Position numbers and translations under genes: made by a program. From the NCBI GenBank assembly GCA_964565715.1, contig CAZMGG010000014.1, positions 1 through 64,000 on the forward strand: 64,000 nt of DNA, read 5' to 3'. Numbering within the stretch: the first letter of the stretch is position 1; each line of letters opens with the position of its first letter. Shown here one piece after another: positions 7,635 to 16,671 of this stretch. The stretch comes from CAZMGG01 sp964565715. GTDB taxonomy: Bacteria > Planctomycetota > UBA1135 > UBA2386. The notes under the pieces are model-generated. The model was not told the origin of the DNA. It saw nothing but the letters and a program-made list of their open reading frames with translations, and did no database searches.

Positions 7635-9119
7635 ATGACAACCTGGCGCAGGATCCAGCGCCTCCCGCGGGAGGAGCAGCGGCAGATGCAGGACCATCTG
7701 CTGCGCAAGTACGTGCGGGAGTACCTCTACCCGTTCAGCCCGTTCTACCGTGATCTGTTCGACCGGCACGGCGTGCGCCCGGACCAGATCCGCAGCGTCG
7801 ACGACCTGCGCCGGCTGCCGCTGACGGGCAAGAAGGACCTGCTGCCGAGCGCCGAGGACCCGCAGCGCTTCCGCAAGTTCATCCTGCAGCCGGATCCGAA
7901 GTCGCTGAAGGCGGCCTGGCCGCTGCGGCGCAAGCTGCCGCTGCTGTGGAAGTCGTGGACCGCGGGCAAGGAGGCCGTGCGGGCCGACCTGCGGCGCGAG
8001 TTCTATCCCTGCTTCATGACCTTCACGACCGGCCGATCGGCAGAGCCGGTGCCGTTCTCGTACTCGCCCTACGACATCCAGAACCTGCACGAGACCGGCG
8101 CGCGGCTGGTGGACGTGACCGGGCTCGACCGGGAGTACCGGGTCGCCAACGTCTTCCCGTACGCGCCGCACCTGGCCTTCTGGCAGGTCTACTGCGCCGG
8201 CATGGCCACCGGGATGATGGTGCTCAACACCGGCGGCGGCAAGGTGATGGGCAGCGCCGGCGACCTGCGGGCGATCGGCCGGCTGAAGGCCGACGCGCTG
8301 ATCGGCGTGCCGGGCTACATCTACCACCTGCTGCGGCGGGGCGTCGCCGAGGGCGCCGACCTGTCGTCGATCAAGGTGGTGGTGCTCGGCGCCGAGCGGG
8401 TGCCGCCGGGCCTGAAGGGCAAGATCCGGGCGATGCTGGCGCAGATGGGCGCGCCACGGGTGCAGGTGTTCGGCACCTATGGCTTCACCGAGGCGCGGAT
8501 GGCGTTCGCCGAGTGCCCCGGCCCCGACGACCATTACACCGGCTACCACCTGTATCCGGACAAGGCGATCGTCGAGATCGTCGATCCGCGGACCGGCGAG
8601 CCGGTGGCCGAGGGCGAGGACGGCGAGGTGGTGTTCACGCCGCTCGATGGCCGCGCCAGCTGCGTGTTCCGCTATCGCACCGGCGACCGGGCCCGCGGCG
8701 GCATGACCTGGACGCCCTGCCCGCAGTGCGGCCGCACGGTGCCGCGGCTGTCCAGCGACCTCAGCCGCGAGAGCAGCGTCAAGGACCTGGAGCTGCTCAA
8801 GCTGAAGGGCACGCTGGTCAACCTCGAGGACTGCGCCCAGATCCTGGGCGGCATCGCCGAGATCGAGGAGTGGCAGATCGAGCTGCAGAAGAAGGACAAC
8901 GACCCGCTGGAGGTCGACGAGCTGGTGGTGCACCTGGCGGTGGGCAAGGAGTGCCAGCAGGAGGCGATGGCCAGCCGGGTGCGGGAGGCCTTCAAGGGCA
9001 GCATCGAGGTGGCCCCCAACCGGATCACGTTCCAGGAGCTCGACTCGATGCTGCGCCGCATCGGCATGGAGACCGAGATGAAGGAGAAGCGGTTCGTCGA
9101 CTCGCGGCCGAAGCCATGA
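7635..9119 (+). CDS. Phenylacetate-CoA ligase-like acyl-AMP-forming enzyme
   Basis: A 494-residue adenylate-forming enzyme of the PaaK type, which activates a carboxylic acid as acyl-AMP and then forms the CoA thioester. The phosphate-binding loop is FTTGRSAEPVPFSYSP near residue 135, the adenine-binding region is VFGTYGFTEARMAF near 280, and YRTGDRA near 355 gives the conserved Asp. A CPQCGRTVPRL segment follows, also seen in PaaK proteins. The ATG at 7635 was chosen because the upstream in-frame start lacks a ribosome-binding site and would overlap the intergenic region. It is the first gene of a three-gene beta-oxidation operon; its stop overlaps the thiolase start (ATGA). The natural acid is not known. 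Confidence 0.88.
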   Translation: MTTWRRIQRLPREEQRQMQDHLLRKYVREYLYPFSPFYRDLFDRHGVRPDQIRSVDDLRRLPLTGKKDLLPSAEDPQRFRKFILQPDPKSLKAAWPLRRKLPLLWKSWTAGKEAVRADLRREFYPCFMTFTTGRSAEPVPFSYSPYDIQNLHETGARLVDVTGLDREYRVANVFPYAPHLAFWQVYCAGMATGMMVLNTGGGKVMGSAGDLRAIGRLKADALIGVPGYIYHLLRRGVAEGADLSSIKVVVLGAERVPPGLKGKIRAMLAQMGAPRVQVFGTYGFTEARMAFAECPGPDDHYTGYHLYPDKAIVEIVDPRTGEPVAEGEDGEVVFTPLDGRASCVFRYRTGDRARGGMTWTPCPQCGRTVPRLSSDLSRESSVKDLELLKLKGTLVNLEDCAQILGGIAEIEEWQIELQKKDNDPLEVDELVVHLAVGKECQQEAMASRVREAFKGSIEVAPNRITFQELDSMLRRIGMETEMKEKRFVDSRPKP

Positions 9120-10420
9120 ACTCGAGGGATCCCGAACGCGCCCTGGCGATCGTCGCCGGCTGGCGCACGCCGTTCGCGAAGGCCGGCACCGACCTGCAGG
9201 GGGCGGCCGCCGCCGATCTCGCCAGCCACGTCTTCCGTGAGGTGCTGGACCGCACCGGCTTCGATCCGGCGCGGATCGACGAGGTGATCCTGGGCTGCGC
9301 CGGACCCGACGCGCGGGAGGCCAACGTCGCCCGGGTGGCCGCCCTGCGCGCCGGCGTGCCGCAGCGGGTGCCGGCGGTGACCGTGATGCGCAACTGCGCG
9401 TCGGGCATGGAGGCCCTGCTGGCCGCCGAGCAGCGGCTGCGGGCCGGCGACGGCGACGTGTTCCTGGTGGGCGGCGCCGAGTCGATGAGCAACTTCCCGC
9501 TGCTGATGGGACCGCAGCTGGTGAAGTTCTTCACCGGGCTCGGCAAGGCGCGCAGCGCCTGGGGCCGCCTGCGGGCGCTCCTGCGCTTCCGGTTCGGCGC
9601 CCTGCGGCCGCGGGTCGCCGTGGTGGAAGGCCTCACCGATCCGATCACCGGCCTGATGATGGGCAGCACCGCCGAGAACGTGGCGCGGCTGTTCGGCATC
9701 GACCGCGCCCAGCAGGACGCCTTTGCCCTGCAGAGCCATCAGCGCGCCGCAGCCGCCCAGCAGTCCGGCCGGCTGGCGCTGGAGATCGCGCCGATCGTGC
9801 CGCCGCCGAAGTTCGGCCTGGCGGTGACCGCCGACAACGGCATCCGGGCGGACCAGTCGGCGGGGGCGCTGGCGAAGCTGCGGCCGGTGTTCGACCGGCG
9901 CGAGGGCGACGTGACGGTGGGCAACGCCTGCCAGATCACCGACGGCGCCGTCGCCATGCTCTGCACCAGCGAGGCCAGGGCCCGGGCCATGGGCCTGAAG
10001 CCCCTGGCGGTGATCCGCGGCCACGCCCGGGCCGGGCTGGACCCGGCCCTGATGGGCCTCGGTCCGGTCCACGCCGCACCGCCGGCGCTGCGGCAGGCCG
10101 GCGTCACCCTCGGCGACCTCGACGTGGTCGAGATCAACGAGGCCTTCGGCGCCCAGGTGCTGGGCTGCCTGCGGGCCTTCGCCGATGCCGACTACTGCCG
10201 GCGGCACCTGGGACTGGACGGGCCGCTCGGCGAACTGGACCCGGCCCGCGTCAACGTCAACGGCGGCGCCATCGCGCTCGGCCACCCGATCGCCGCCAGC
10301 GGCGCCCGCATCGCCCTGACCCTGGCCCACGAGCTGCGGGCCCGCGGCCAGCGCTGGGGCATGGCGGCGCTGTGCGTCGGCGGCGGCCAGGGACAGGCCC
10401 TCGTCCTGGAGGCATCATGA
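9116..10420 (+). CDS. fadI: Acetyl-CoA acyltransferase (3-ketoacyl-CoA thiolase)
   Basis: Cleaves 3-ketoacyl-CoA to acetyl-CoA and a shortened acyl-CoA, the last step of beta-oxidation. The 434-residue protein has the nucleophilic cysteine in MRNCASGME near residue 93, INEAF near 340, the catalytic histidine in GGAIALGHPIAASG near 388 and the second cysteine in ALCVGGGQG near 422. It is slightly longer than a biosynthetic thiolase and fits the FadI/trifunctional-partner type, with an insert around residues 135-165 (RALLRFRFGALRPR). Start and stop both overlap the neighbours by ATGA, so translation of the three genes is coupled. Confidence 0.92.
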   Translation: MNSRDPERALAIVAGWRTPFAKAGTDLQGAAAADLASHVFREVLDRTGFDPARIDEVILGCAGPDAREANVARVAALRAGVPQRVPAVTVMRNCASGMEALLAAEQRLRAGDGDVFLVGGAESMSNFPLLMGPQLVKFFTGLGKARSAWGRLRALLRFRFGALRPRVAVVEGLTDPITGLMMGSTAENVARLFGIDRAQQDAFALQSHQRAAAAQQSGRLALEIAPIVPPPKFGLAVTADNGIRADQSAGALAKLRPVFDRREGDVTVGNACQITDGAVAMLCTSEARARAMGLKPLAVIRGHARAGLDPALMGLGPVHAAPPALRQAGVTLGDLDVVEINEAFGAQVLGCLRAFADADYCRRHLGLDGPLGELDPARVNVNGGAIALGHPIAASGARIALTLAHELRARGQRWGMAALCVGGGQGQALVLEAS

Positions 10421-12564
10421 CCGCGATGACCGCCGAGAACGGCAACCTGGCCGCGCCCGCGGCCGCGGGCGTCGTCCACTGCACCGTCGAACGGAACGGC
10501 ATCGCCGTGCTGCGGCTCGGCGCCCCCACCGAGACGGTGGTGACCCTGACCCGCGAGCGCATCGCGTCCCTGGCCGCCTGCCTCGACGGCCTGATGGGGC
10601 GCAGCGGCCTGCGCGGCGTGATCCTCACCGGCCCGGGCCCCGGCATGTTCTGCGCCGGCGCCGAAATCAACCTGATCGAGGCGATCGCCACCGAGGCCGA
10701 GGGCCGCGAGGCGGCCACCGCCGGTCGGGAGGCGTTCGAACGGCTGCGCCGGCTGCGCGTGCCGGTGGTCGCCGCCATCGAGGGTCCCTGCGTCGGCGGC
10801 GGCCTCGAACTGGTGCTGTTCGCCGACGTGCGCGTGCTCAGCGACCACCCGCAGACCCAGATCGGCCTGCCGGAGGTCAAGCTCGGCATCGTGCCGGGCT
10901 TCGGCGGCACCCAGAACATGGCCCGCCTGCTCGGCCTGCCGACGGCGCTCGACCTGATCCTGCAGGGCAAGCTGCTGCGGCCGCAGCCGGCCCGCAAGAA
11001 GGGCCTCGTCGACCGGCTGGTGCCCTCGGCGAAGCTGATGACGGCGGCCCTGGAGGAGGTCGAACGGCTGGCGCAGAAGGGCCGCAAGGCCCCCCGCCGG
11101 CGGCTGCGCGGCGCCGCGTTCTGGCTGAGCCGCACGCCGCTGCGCGCGCTGGTGCTCAAGAAGGTCCGCAAGCAGCTGAAGCAGGGCCAGGCGCGCTTCT
11201 ACCCGGCGCCGCAGGAGGCCCTGGAGCTGTGCGGGCAGGCGTTCACGCTGCCGCCGAAGGACGGCTTCGCCGCCGAGGCCCAGGCGCTCGGCCGCACCAT
11301 CTGCAGCCCGGTCAGCAAGGGGCTGGTGCGGCTGTTCTTCCTGACCGAGCGCAGCAAGAAGCTCGGCAGGGGCGGCGGCGCGGCCATCGAGCGCGCCCTG
11401 GTGGTGGGCGGCGGCGTGATGGGTGCCGGCATCGCCGGCCTGCTGGCGCAGAAGGGCGTGCGGACCCGCCTCTGCGACCTCGACCTCGGCGCCCTGCAGC
11501 GGGCCAAGGCCCGGCTGCAGCAGGACCTGGGCCGCCGGCTCGAGCGCCGGCACCTGCAGCCGCACGAGGCCCAGGCGGTGCAGGATCGCCTGGCGGTCGG
11601 CACCGAGTGGGGCAGCCTCGCCCAGACCGGGCTGTGGCTGGAGGCGGTGGTCGAGGACCTCGCCGTCAAGCAGAAGCTGATGGCCCAGGCGGTCCGGCTG
11701 GGCCTGCCGGCGACCGCGATCATCGCCACCAACACCTCGTCGCTGTCGGTGGACGCGATGGCCGACGCGGTGCCGGACCCGGGCCGCGTGGTCGGCATCC
11801 ATTTCTTCAACCCGCCGGAGAAGATGCCCCTGGTGGAGGTCATCCGCGGCGCCCGCACCGGCGACGCCGCCGTGGCCGCCGCCTGCCGGCTGGCGGTGCG
11901 GCTCGGCAAGTTCCCGATCGTGGTGAAGGACGCGCCGGGCTTCCTGGTCAACCGCTGCCTCGCCCCCTACCTGAACGAGGCGGCGCGGCTGCTGATCGAG
12001 GGCAACGAACCGGAGTTCCTCGACCGCGTGATGCTGGACTTCGGCATGCCGATGGGTCCCGCCCGCCTGCTCGACGAGGTCGGCTTCGACGTCGCCGCCA
12101 AGGTCAGCGAGGTGATGAGCCAGGCCTTCCCGGCGCGGATGCAGCCCAACGCCCTGTTCGCGGCGATGGCGGCCGGCAAGGCGCTGGGCCGCAAGGCCGG
12201 CGGCGGCATCTACGGCCCCGACGGCGAGGGCAAGGGCCCCGGCCGCACGGTGCTGGAACGGCTCCGCGCCGGCCGTCCCGCCGGGCCGCGCAACGCCAGC
12301 CGCAGCGAGGTCCTGCAGCGGCTGGTCTATCCGATGGTGGACGAGGCCTGGCGCTGCCTGGACGAGGGCATCGTGCAGAGCGCCGAGGACCTGGATCTCG
12401 GCCTGGTGATGGGCATCGGCTTCCCGCCGTTCACCGGCGGCATCACGCGCTTCGCCGCCACCGAGGGCCTGGGCACGATCGTCGGAGCACTCGACGACCT
12501 CGCCGGCCGCGTCGATCCGTCCTTCGCACCGGCCGAAGCCCTGCGCCGCGCCGCCCGCGAGTAG
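10417..12564 (+). CDS. fadJ: Fatty-acid oxidation multifunctional protein: enoyl-CoA hydratase / 3-hydroxyacyl-CoA dehydrogenase
   Basis: A 715-residue fusion that hydrates enoyl-CoA and oxidises 3-hydroxyacyl-CoA with NAD. The N-terminal crotonase domain (about residues 15-200) shows IEGPCVGGGLEL and LPEVKLGIVPGFGGTQ, holding the two catalytic glutamates. The dehydrogenase domain begins near residue 325 with the Rossmann motif VVGGGVMGAGIAG, followed by NTSSLSV, HFFNPPEKMPLVEVI with the catalytic His, and KDAPGFLVNR. The C-terminal helical domains reach residue 700. It is the last gene of the operon and forms the usual alpha/beta partner pair with the thiolase. The ATG at 10417 overlaps the thiolase stop. 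Confidence 0.94.
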   Translation: MTAMTAENGNLAAPAAAGVVHCTVERNGIAVLRLGAPTETVVTLTRERIASLAACLDGLMGRSGLRGVILTGPGPGMFCAGAEINLIEAIATEAEGREAATAGREAFERLRRLRVPVVAAIEGPCVGGGLELVLFADVRVLSDHPQTQIGLPEVKLGIVPGFGGTQNMARLLGLPTALDLILQGKLLRPQPARKKGLVDRLVPSAKLMTAALEEVERLAQKGRKAPRRRLRGAAFWLSRTPLRALVLKKVRKQLKQGQARFYPAPQEALELCGQAFTLPPKDGFAAEAQALGRTICSPVSKGLVRLFFLTERSKKLGRGGGAAIERALVVGGGVMGAGIAGLLAQKGVRTRLCDLDLGALQRAKARLQQDLGRRLERRHLQPHEAQAVQDRLAVGTEWGSLAQTGLWLEAVVEDLAVKQKLMAQAVRLGLPATAIIATNTSSLSVDAMADAVPDPGRVVGIHFFNPPEKMPLVEVIRGARTGDAAVAAACRLAVRLGKFPIVVKDAPGFLVNRCLAPYLNEAARLLIEGNEPEFLDRVMLDFGMPMGPARLLDEVGFDVAAKVSEVMSQAFPARMQPNALFAAMAAGKALGRKAGGGIYGPDGEGKGPGRTVLERLRAGRPAGPRNASRSEVLQRLVYPMVDEAWRCLDEGIVQSAEDLDLGLVMGIGFPPFTGGITRFAATEGLGTIVGALDDLAGRVDPSFAPAEALRRAARE

Positions 12565-12699
12565 CGCCGCGCGCGCCCGCGTCGACGTCTGCCGCAGCCC
12601 GTCACCGGAAATCCCATGGCGGGATCGCCGCATGCGCGTGATTTGGCGCGTTGTCATGGACGACGCGACGCATTCCGAAACCTGCGCGCACGAGCGCGA

Positions 12700-12705
12700 T
12701 AGAAT
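12700..12705 (+). promoter_or_regulatory. Putative -10 box TAGAAT upstream of the lipoprotein gene
   Basis: TAGAAT followed by CCC stands out from the GC-rich context and lies 91 nt before the chosen GTG at 12797. The same TAGAATCCC occurs on the minus strand before the helicase gene (3210-3218). Confidence 0.3.
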
Positions 12706-12796
12706 CCCTTGCGCACGCTGCCGATTGCTGGCCGCAGAGCCCGCGCGCAGCCGTCTTGGGGGCAGCCTGGCGCTCTTTTTGCTTCTGGCCTGTTTC

Positions 12797-13810
12797 GTGA
12801 AGCACGTCCTCACAGTGCTGCTGTGTCTGCTCGCCGGCTGCGCGATCCAGCCGCGGCCCGCGGACCAGGCCAACGCCGCCGAGACGGCCGCGCGCGCACG
12901 ACCGATGCCACCGACCGGTCCGCTGCTGCGGATCGGCGTCGAACACCTCGGTGAGGCGGACGCGCTGGCCCGGACCGCCGAGATCCCGCGCCCCGAACCG
13001 ATCGCCGACGACACCGCCGACGCCCGGGCCGTCGTCCGACCGGCGCCCGACGCCCGCCGCGCCGGTGATGCCCGCGAGACCCGGCACCTCTGGCTGATGG
13101 CCAACGAGGACTTCGCCGCCATCGACGAGCCGGTGGCCCGTCAGACCCTGACCTTCGTCTTCGACCTGCTGGGCGAGGACAACCGCCGCATCCGCCGGGA
13201 GGTCGGCACGCCGATCCTGAGCGCCCACTACGAGGATCTGGGCGCCCCCAACCTGCCCACCCGCTTCGACGAACAGGTCGCTGAGGAGCAGGAGGAGGCC
13301 CTGGCCGAGCACGGCGCCCGGCTCCTGAAGCGCCCGCTGCGCAACCTGCTGCGCCGCACCGAGCTGGTCGAGGACCTGGAACTGCACGTCGAGGACTTCC
13401 GCGCCGATCACGTGCCGCTGTCGGCGCCCTACCGGGACACCCACCCCGAGCGCCGCAGCCTGGGCCGCCTGTCCATGCGGCTGCGGGTCGACGACCTGCA
13501 CGATCCGGTGGAGATCAGCTACGTCCGCTCCGGCGTGCGCGTCGGCACCGGCCAGGAGCACTACAAGATCGGCTTCACCCGCTGGCTGGCCCGCGACCTG
13601 AGCGTCGGGCTGCACTCCCGGTGCAGCTACGAGACGGGCTCCTGGCGCCTGCGAGGCGACCTCACCTGGTACGCCAGCGACCACACCAGCCTGCACCTGC
13701 TGTTCGGCGACGACCTGGACTTCCTGGACACCAGTTCGGTCTACTCGCTGTTCGAGACGCCGATGGATGGCTCGCCGGGCGTGCTGCTGCACGCCGTACA
13801 CCTGTTCTGA
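12797..13810 (+). CDS. Outer-membrane lipoprotein of unknown function
   Basis: I do not recognise a family. The GTG at 12797 gives a compact lipoprotein signal with the lipobox LLAGC (Cys at about residue 15), so the mature protein should be lipid-anchored. The frame is also open to an ATG at 12632, but that would put a Cys-rich, poorly hydrophobic segment before the signal. The C-terminal 170 residues contain alternating polar and hydrophobic strands ending in VLLHAVHLF, with a terminal Phe, as in small beta-barrel or barrel-associated proteins. An acidic/helical middle (about residues 110-180) has QVAEEQEEALAEHGARLLKRP. The gene stands 232 nt after the beta-oxidation operon. Total 337 residues. 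Confidence 0.7.
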   Translation: MKHVLTVLLCLLAGCAIQPRPADQANAAETAARARPMPPTGPLLRIGVEHLGEADALARTAEIPRPEPIADDTADARAVVRPAPDARRAGDARETRHLWLMANEDFAAIDEPVARQTLTFVFDLLGEDNRRIRREVGTPILSAHYEDLGAPNLPTRFDEQVAEEQEEALAEHGARLLKRPLRNLLRRTELVEDLELHVEDFRADHVPLSAPYRDTHPERRSLGRLSMRLRVDDLHDPVEISYVRSGVRVGTGQEHYKIGFTRWLARDLSVGLHSRCSYETGSWRLRGDLTWYASDHTSLHLLFGDDLDFLDTSSVYSLFETPMDGSPGVLLHAVHLF

Positions 13811-13867
13811 GCCGCGCGGTTCAGGCGGATGGCAGCGGTGGCCGATGCCATGGGTGATTCCCCGCCC

Positions 13868-14809
13868 ATGAACGCCCCCGCAGTCCCGCTGGCCCTGTTC
13901 GCCGCGCTGGCGGCCTGCACCACCGCGCCCCGGCCGGCGCATCCGCGCCCGGCGCTCCTGCCGCCGGCGGAACTGCTGGCCCCCTACGCCCTGCCCGGTC
14001 CGGTGGCCCTGACCAGCCTGGAACGGGGCCCGATCACGCGCCACAGCACCCGATTGACCGGCACCCTGGATGCCGGCTGGGAACGCACCTGCTTCGAACT
14101 GGTGCTGCCGACCGCCGCCGCGCCGGCGCCCTTCGTGCTCCTGCTGCCGATCCTGGCCGGCGGCGAGGAACTGATGACCATCGTCGCCGACGGCCTCGCC
14201 GACCGGGGCTTCGCCGTCGGCTGGAACCGGCGGGCCGGCAGCGCCCTCCGGCCGCCGCAGCGCGGCCCCGACCTCGAGGAGCTGTTCCGCCGCACGGTGG
14301 TCCACAACCGCATGCTGCTGGCCTGGGCCCGCCGATCGCCGCTGGTGGACGGCCGCGCCACCGCCGCGCTCGGCCTGTCGATGGGCGGCATGGTCGGCGC
14401 CGTGCTGATGGCGGCGGAGCCCGACCTCGGCGCCGCCGCACTCTGCCTCGGCGGCGCCGACCTGGCCACGGTGACGGTCCGGTCCGCCGAGCCACGGGTG
14501 ATCCGATGGCGGCAGTGGCGGGCCGAGGCCGACGGCGCCGGCCCCTGGCAGATCGGCGCCGAGCTGGGTGACAGCCTGCGTTCGGACCCGCGCCACCTCG
14601 CTCCCTACGTCGCCACCGAACGGATCCTGCTGGTGGCCGCCACCCTCGACCAGGTGGTCCCCTGGCCGAACCAGCAGCTCCTGTGGGAGGCATTCGGGCG
14701 ACCGCAGCGGCTCTGCCTGCCGCTCGGCCACTACACCGCCGCGCTGGCCCTCAATCCCATCCTCGATGCCGCCGCCGCCTTCTTCGCGACGCGGCAGAAG
14801 GCCGTCTGA
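13868..14809 (+). CDS. Lipoprotein-anchored alpha/beta hydrolase
   Basis: A 313-residue secreted protein with a lipoprotein signal (LFAALAACTT, Cys near residue 16) and an alpha/beta-hydrolase fold. The nucleophile elbow is GLSMGG near residue 181, a late Asp in VAATLDQVVPW near 265 and His in GHYTAAL near 293 complete a Ser-Asp-His triad. LLLPILAGGEE near residue 95 gives the oxyanion strand. The substrate is unknown; family members include esterases and dienelactone-hydrolase-like enzymes. The ATG at 13868 is chosen over an upstream in-frame ATG at 13829 because it begins exactly at the signal peptide. Confidence 0.82.
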   Translation: MNAPAVPLALFAALAACTTAPRPAHPRPALLPPAELLAPYALPGPVALTSLERGPITRHSTRLTGTLDAGWERTCFELVLPTAAAPAPFVLLLPILAGGEELMTIVADGLADRGFAVGWNRRAGSALRPPQRGPDLEELFRRTVVHNRMLLAWARRSPLVDGRATAALGLSMGGMVGAVLMAAEPDLGAAALCLGGADLATVTVRSAEPRVIRWRQWRAEADGAGPWQIGAELGDSLRSDPRHLAPYVATERILLVAATLDQVVPWPNQQLLWEAFGRPQRLCLPLGHYTAALALNPILDAAAAFFATRQKAV

Positions 14810-14885
14810 GCCCGGAGGCATGCGCGCCCTTGCGCGTCCAGGGCATCCCCCTTCTCATCTCCCCCCCTCTTCCGAGTTCTTGCCC

Positions 14886-15911
14886 ATGTCGATCCGCACC
14901 TCCCTGTTCGTCACCCTCGTCTGCGGCCTCGCCGCCGCGCTGCCTGCCCAGGAGCAGCAGCCGCCGGTGAAGCCGGTCCCGCCCGCCCAGCCCGACGTGG
15001 TGAAGCCCGCCCAGGACCCGCAGGGCCCGCCGCCGCCCGCCGTGCTCGACGACAAGCCGCGGCCCCGGGAGCTGACGCCGGAGGAGCGCGTCGCCCGCCT
15101 GAAGGCCGAACTGGAGCAGCTCAAGAAGGAACTGGCCTACGTCAACGATCGTGGCGGCCAGATCGTGCCGATGATCGCCGACAAGCTGGCGGCCCAGGCG
15201 AAGCCGTTCGAGCCGACCAAGATCGACGCCGGCACCAGCAAGGCGATGGCGGCCCCCGTCGTCGCGCCGCAGCCCAGCAAGGCCGTGGTGGCGGTGGAGG
15301 GCGAGACCGCCATGCCGGAGCACGCCGCGCTCACCGTCAACGGCCGGCCGGTCACCCAGGCCGCCATCGATGAACTGATCGCCCACCTGAAGCAGCTGCC
15401 CGACCAGGGCCCCGACGACCTGCTGGGCCAGCGGGCCCTGATGGAGCTGATCCGGATCGAGGTCGCGCATGCCGCCTTCGCCAAGGACGCCGAGGTGGCC
15501 CAGCAGCAGATCCTGACGGTGCAGAAGGAACTGCAGGACGGCGCCGACTTCGCCGCGGTGGCCAAGGCCCACAGCAAGGGCCCCGGCGCCGAGAACGGCG
15601 GCGCGATCGGCGCGGTGACGCGCAACTCGCCCCACGGCCTCGCCCTCGAGCGGGCAGCGTTCACCACCAAGGCCGGCGAGGTCTCCGCGGTGTTCCGCAC
15701 GCCGCAGGGCTTCTGCGTCCTGCGCGCCGACAAGGCCAACAAGGGCGACACGCCGGCCGCCGACAACGTCGAGTGCAGCCTGATCCTGGTGCCCTTCACC
15801 GCCGATCTGGCCGCCCTGCGGCAGGCCCAGGCCGCGGTGGCCACCGGTCAGGTCGAGATCGTGCTGCGCGACGAGAAGATGCGGGAGATGCTGCCCGTGC
15901 AGTTCCGCTAG
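14886..15911 (+). CDS. Secreted parvulin-type peptidyl-prolyl isomerase domain protein
   Basis: A 341-residue exported protein with a signal peptide ending at ALPAQ. A Pro-rich segment (about 22-60) and a coiled-coil (ELTPEERVARLKAELEQL, about 62-90) precede a SurA-like N-terminal helical region and a parvulin-like domain at about 195-290 (QDGADFAAVAKAHSKGP, GGAIGAV, LERAAFTTKAGEVSAVFRT). It would assist folding of outer-membrane or periplasmic proteins. The isomerase domain looks degenerate at its end (GFCVLRADKANKG instead of GYHIIKV), so activity is uncertain. A 10-bp perfect hairpin directly follows the stop codon. Confidence 0.8.
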   Translation: MSIRTSLFVTLVCGLAAALPAQEQQPPVKPVPPAQPDVVKPAQDPQGPPPPAVLDDKPRPRELTPEERVARLKAELEQLKKELAYVNDRGGQIVPMIADKLAAQAKPFEPTKIDAGTSKAMAAPVVAPQPSKAVVAVEGETAMPEHAALTVNGRPVTQAAIDELIAHLKQLPDQGPDDLLGQRALMELIRIEVAHAAFAKDAEVAQQQILTVQKELQDGADFAAVAKAHSKGPGAENGGAIGAVTRNSPHGLALERAAFTTKAGEVSAVFRTPQGFCVLRADKANKGDTPAADNVECSLILVPFTADLAALRQAQAAVATGQVEIVLRDEKMREMLPVQFR

Positions 15912-15915
15912 CGAC

Positions 15916-15938
15916 CGGTGGCGCCGGCGGCGCCACCG
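15916..15938 (+). terminator. Hairpin terminator after the parvulin gene
   Basis: A perfect 10-bp stem, CGGTGGCGCC and GGCGCCACCG, with a GGC loop, begins 5 nt after the stop codon. No T-run follows. It separates this gene from the rdgC pair, whose start has a strong GGGAGGG ribosome-binding site. Confidence 0.6.
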
Positions 15939-15966
15939 CACACAACGACACCTGGGAGGGATTGCA

Positions 15967-16671
15967 ATGGCCGCCATCCGGCGCAGCGGGGGCGTGGTCG
16001 CCCTGTTCTGGTCCGGCAACCTGCCGGACCCCGAGAGCCCCGACTTCACCGCCGCCCTGGCGGACCGGCGCTTCCGGACCATCGAGGACGCCGCCAGCGA
16101 GGAGGTGTCGGTGGGCTGGGTGACGCCCGGCGACCCCACCGGCGACTCCTTCGACCTGGAGGACATGCAGGCCGGCGCCGGGTTCTGGCTGCGCATGCGC
16201 GTCGACCGGAAGAAGCTGCCGACGAAGTGGCTGGCGATCCACCGCGAGGCGGCCGAGAAGCTGCGCGGCAAGCGCCTGTCGGCCCGCGAGCGCAAGGAGA
16301 TGCGCGAGGACCTGATGAGCAAGCTGCTGCCGCGGGTGCTGCCGACGGTGCAGATGGTCGACGCGCTGGTCCTGCCGCAGCGGCGCACGGTGCTGCTCTT
16401 CGCCACCGGCAAGGGGCACATCGAGAGCTTCGACAAGCTGTTCTTCTCGACGTTCACGCTGCCGCTGGCCGAGGGCGATCCCTACGAACTGGCGCAGCGC
16501 GCGGGCCTCGGCGACGACATGCTGGCGGCGCTCGATCGCGTCCAGCCGGTGGCGTGGCCGCAGGCCGAGGGCGAGGCACAGCGGCGCCCGGCGCGGCCTG
16601 CCGCCGCCGCTGCCGCCCACGCAACCGACGACGACGAAGTCCACACCATCGGGACCGGAGAGATCGCATGA
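15967..16671 (+). CDS. rdgC: RdgC-like recombination-associated protein, N-terminal half
   Basis: A 234-residue protein resembling the N-terminal two thirds of E. coli RdgC, a ring-shaped DNA-binding protein that restrains RecA. The shared pattern includes VGWVTP (E. coli MGWVPP), a strand LRMRVDRKKLPTKWL, the charged helix KLSARERKEMREDLMSKLLPRVLP matching the [21 protein letters not shown] stretch, and a following core strand. It ends in a low-complexity Ala-rich tail. E. coli RdgC has 303 residues; the missing C-terminal domain appears in the next gene. A GGGAGGG ribosome-binding site precedes the ATG. The stop overlaps the next start by ATGA. Confidence 0.78.
   Translation: MAAIRRSGGVVALFWSGNLPDPESPDFTAALADRRFRTIEDAASEEVSVGWVTPGDPTGDSFDLEDMQAGAGFWLRMRVDRKKLPTKWLAIHREAAEKLRGKRLSARERKEMREDLMSKLLPRVLPTVQMVDALVLPQRRTVLLFATGKGHIESFDKLFFSTFTLPLAEGDPYELAQRAGLGDDMLAALDRVQPVAWPQAEGEAQRRPARPAAAAAAHATDDDEVHTIGTGEIA

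Noticed and set aside
10192..13122. 976-codon open frame on the minus strand opposite the beta-oxidation operon
   Set aside because: It is a mirror of the strongly GC-biased codons of the thiolase and fadJ genes. Its product is low-complexity, rich in Gly, Ala, Arg and His, without domain motifs, and the plus-strand proteins are unambiguous.
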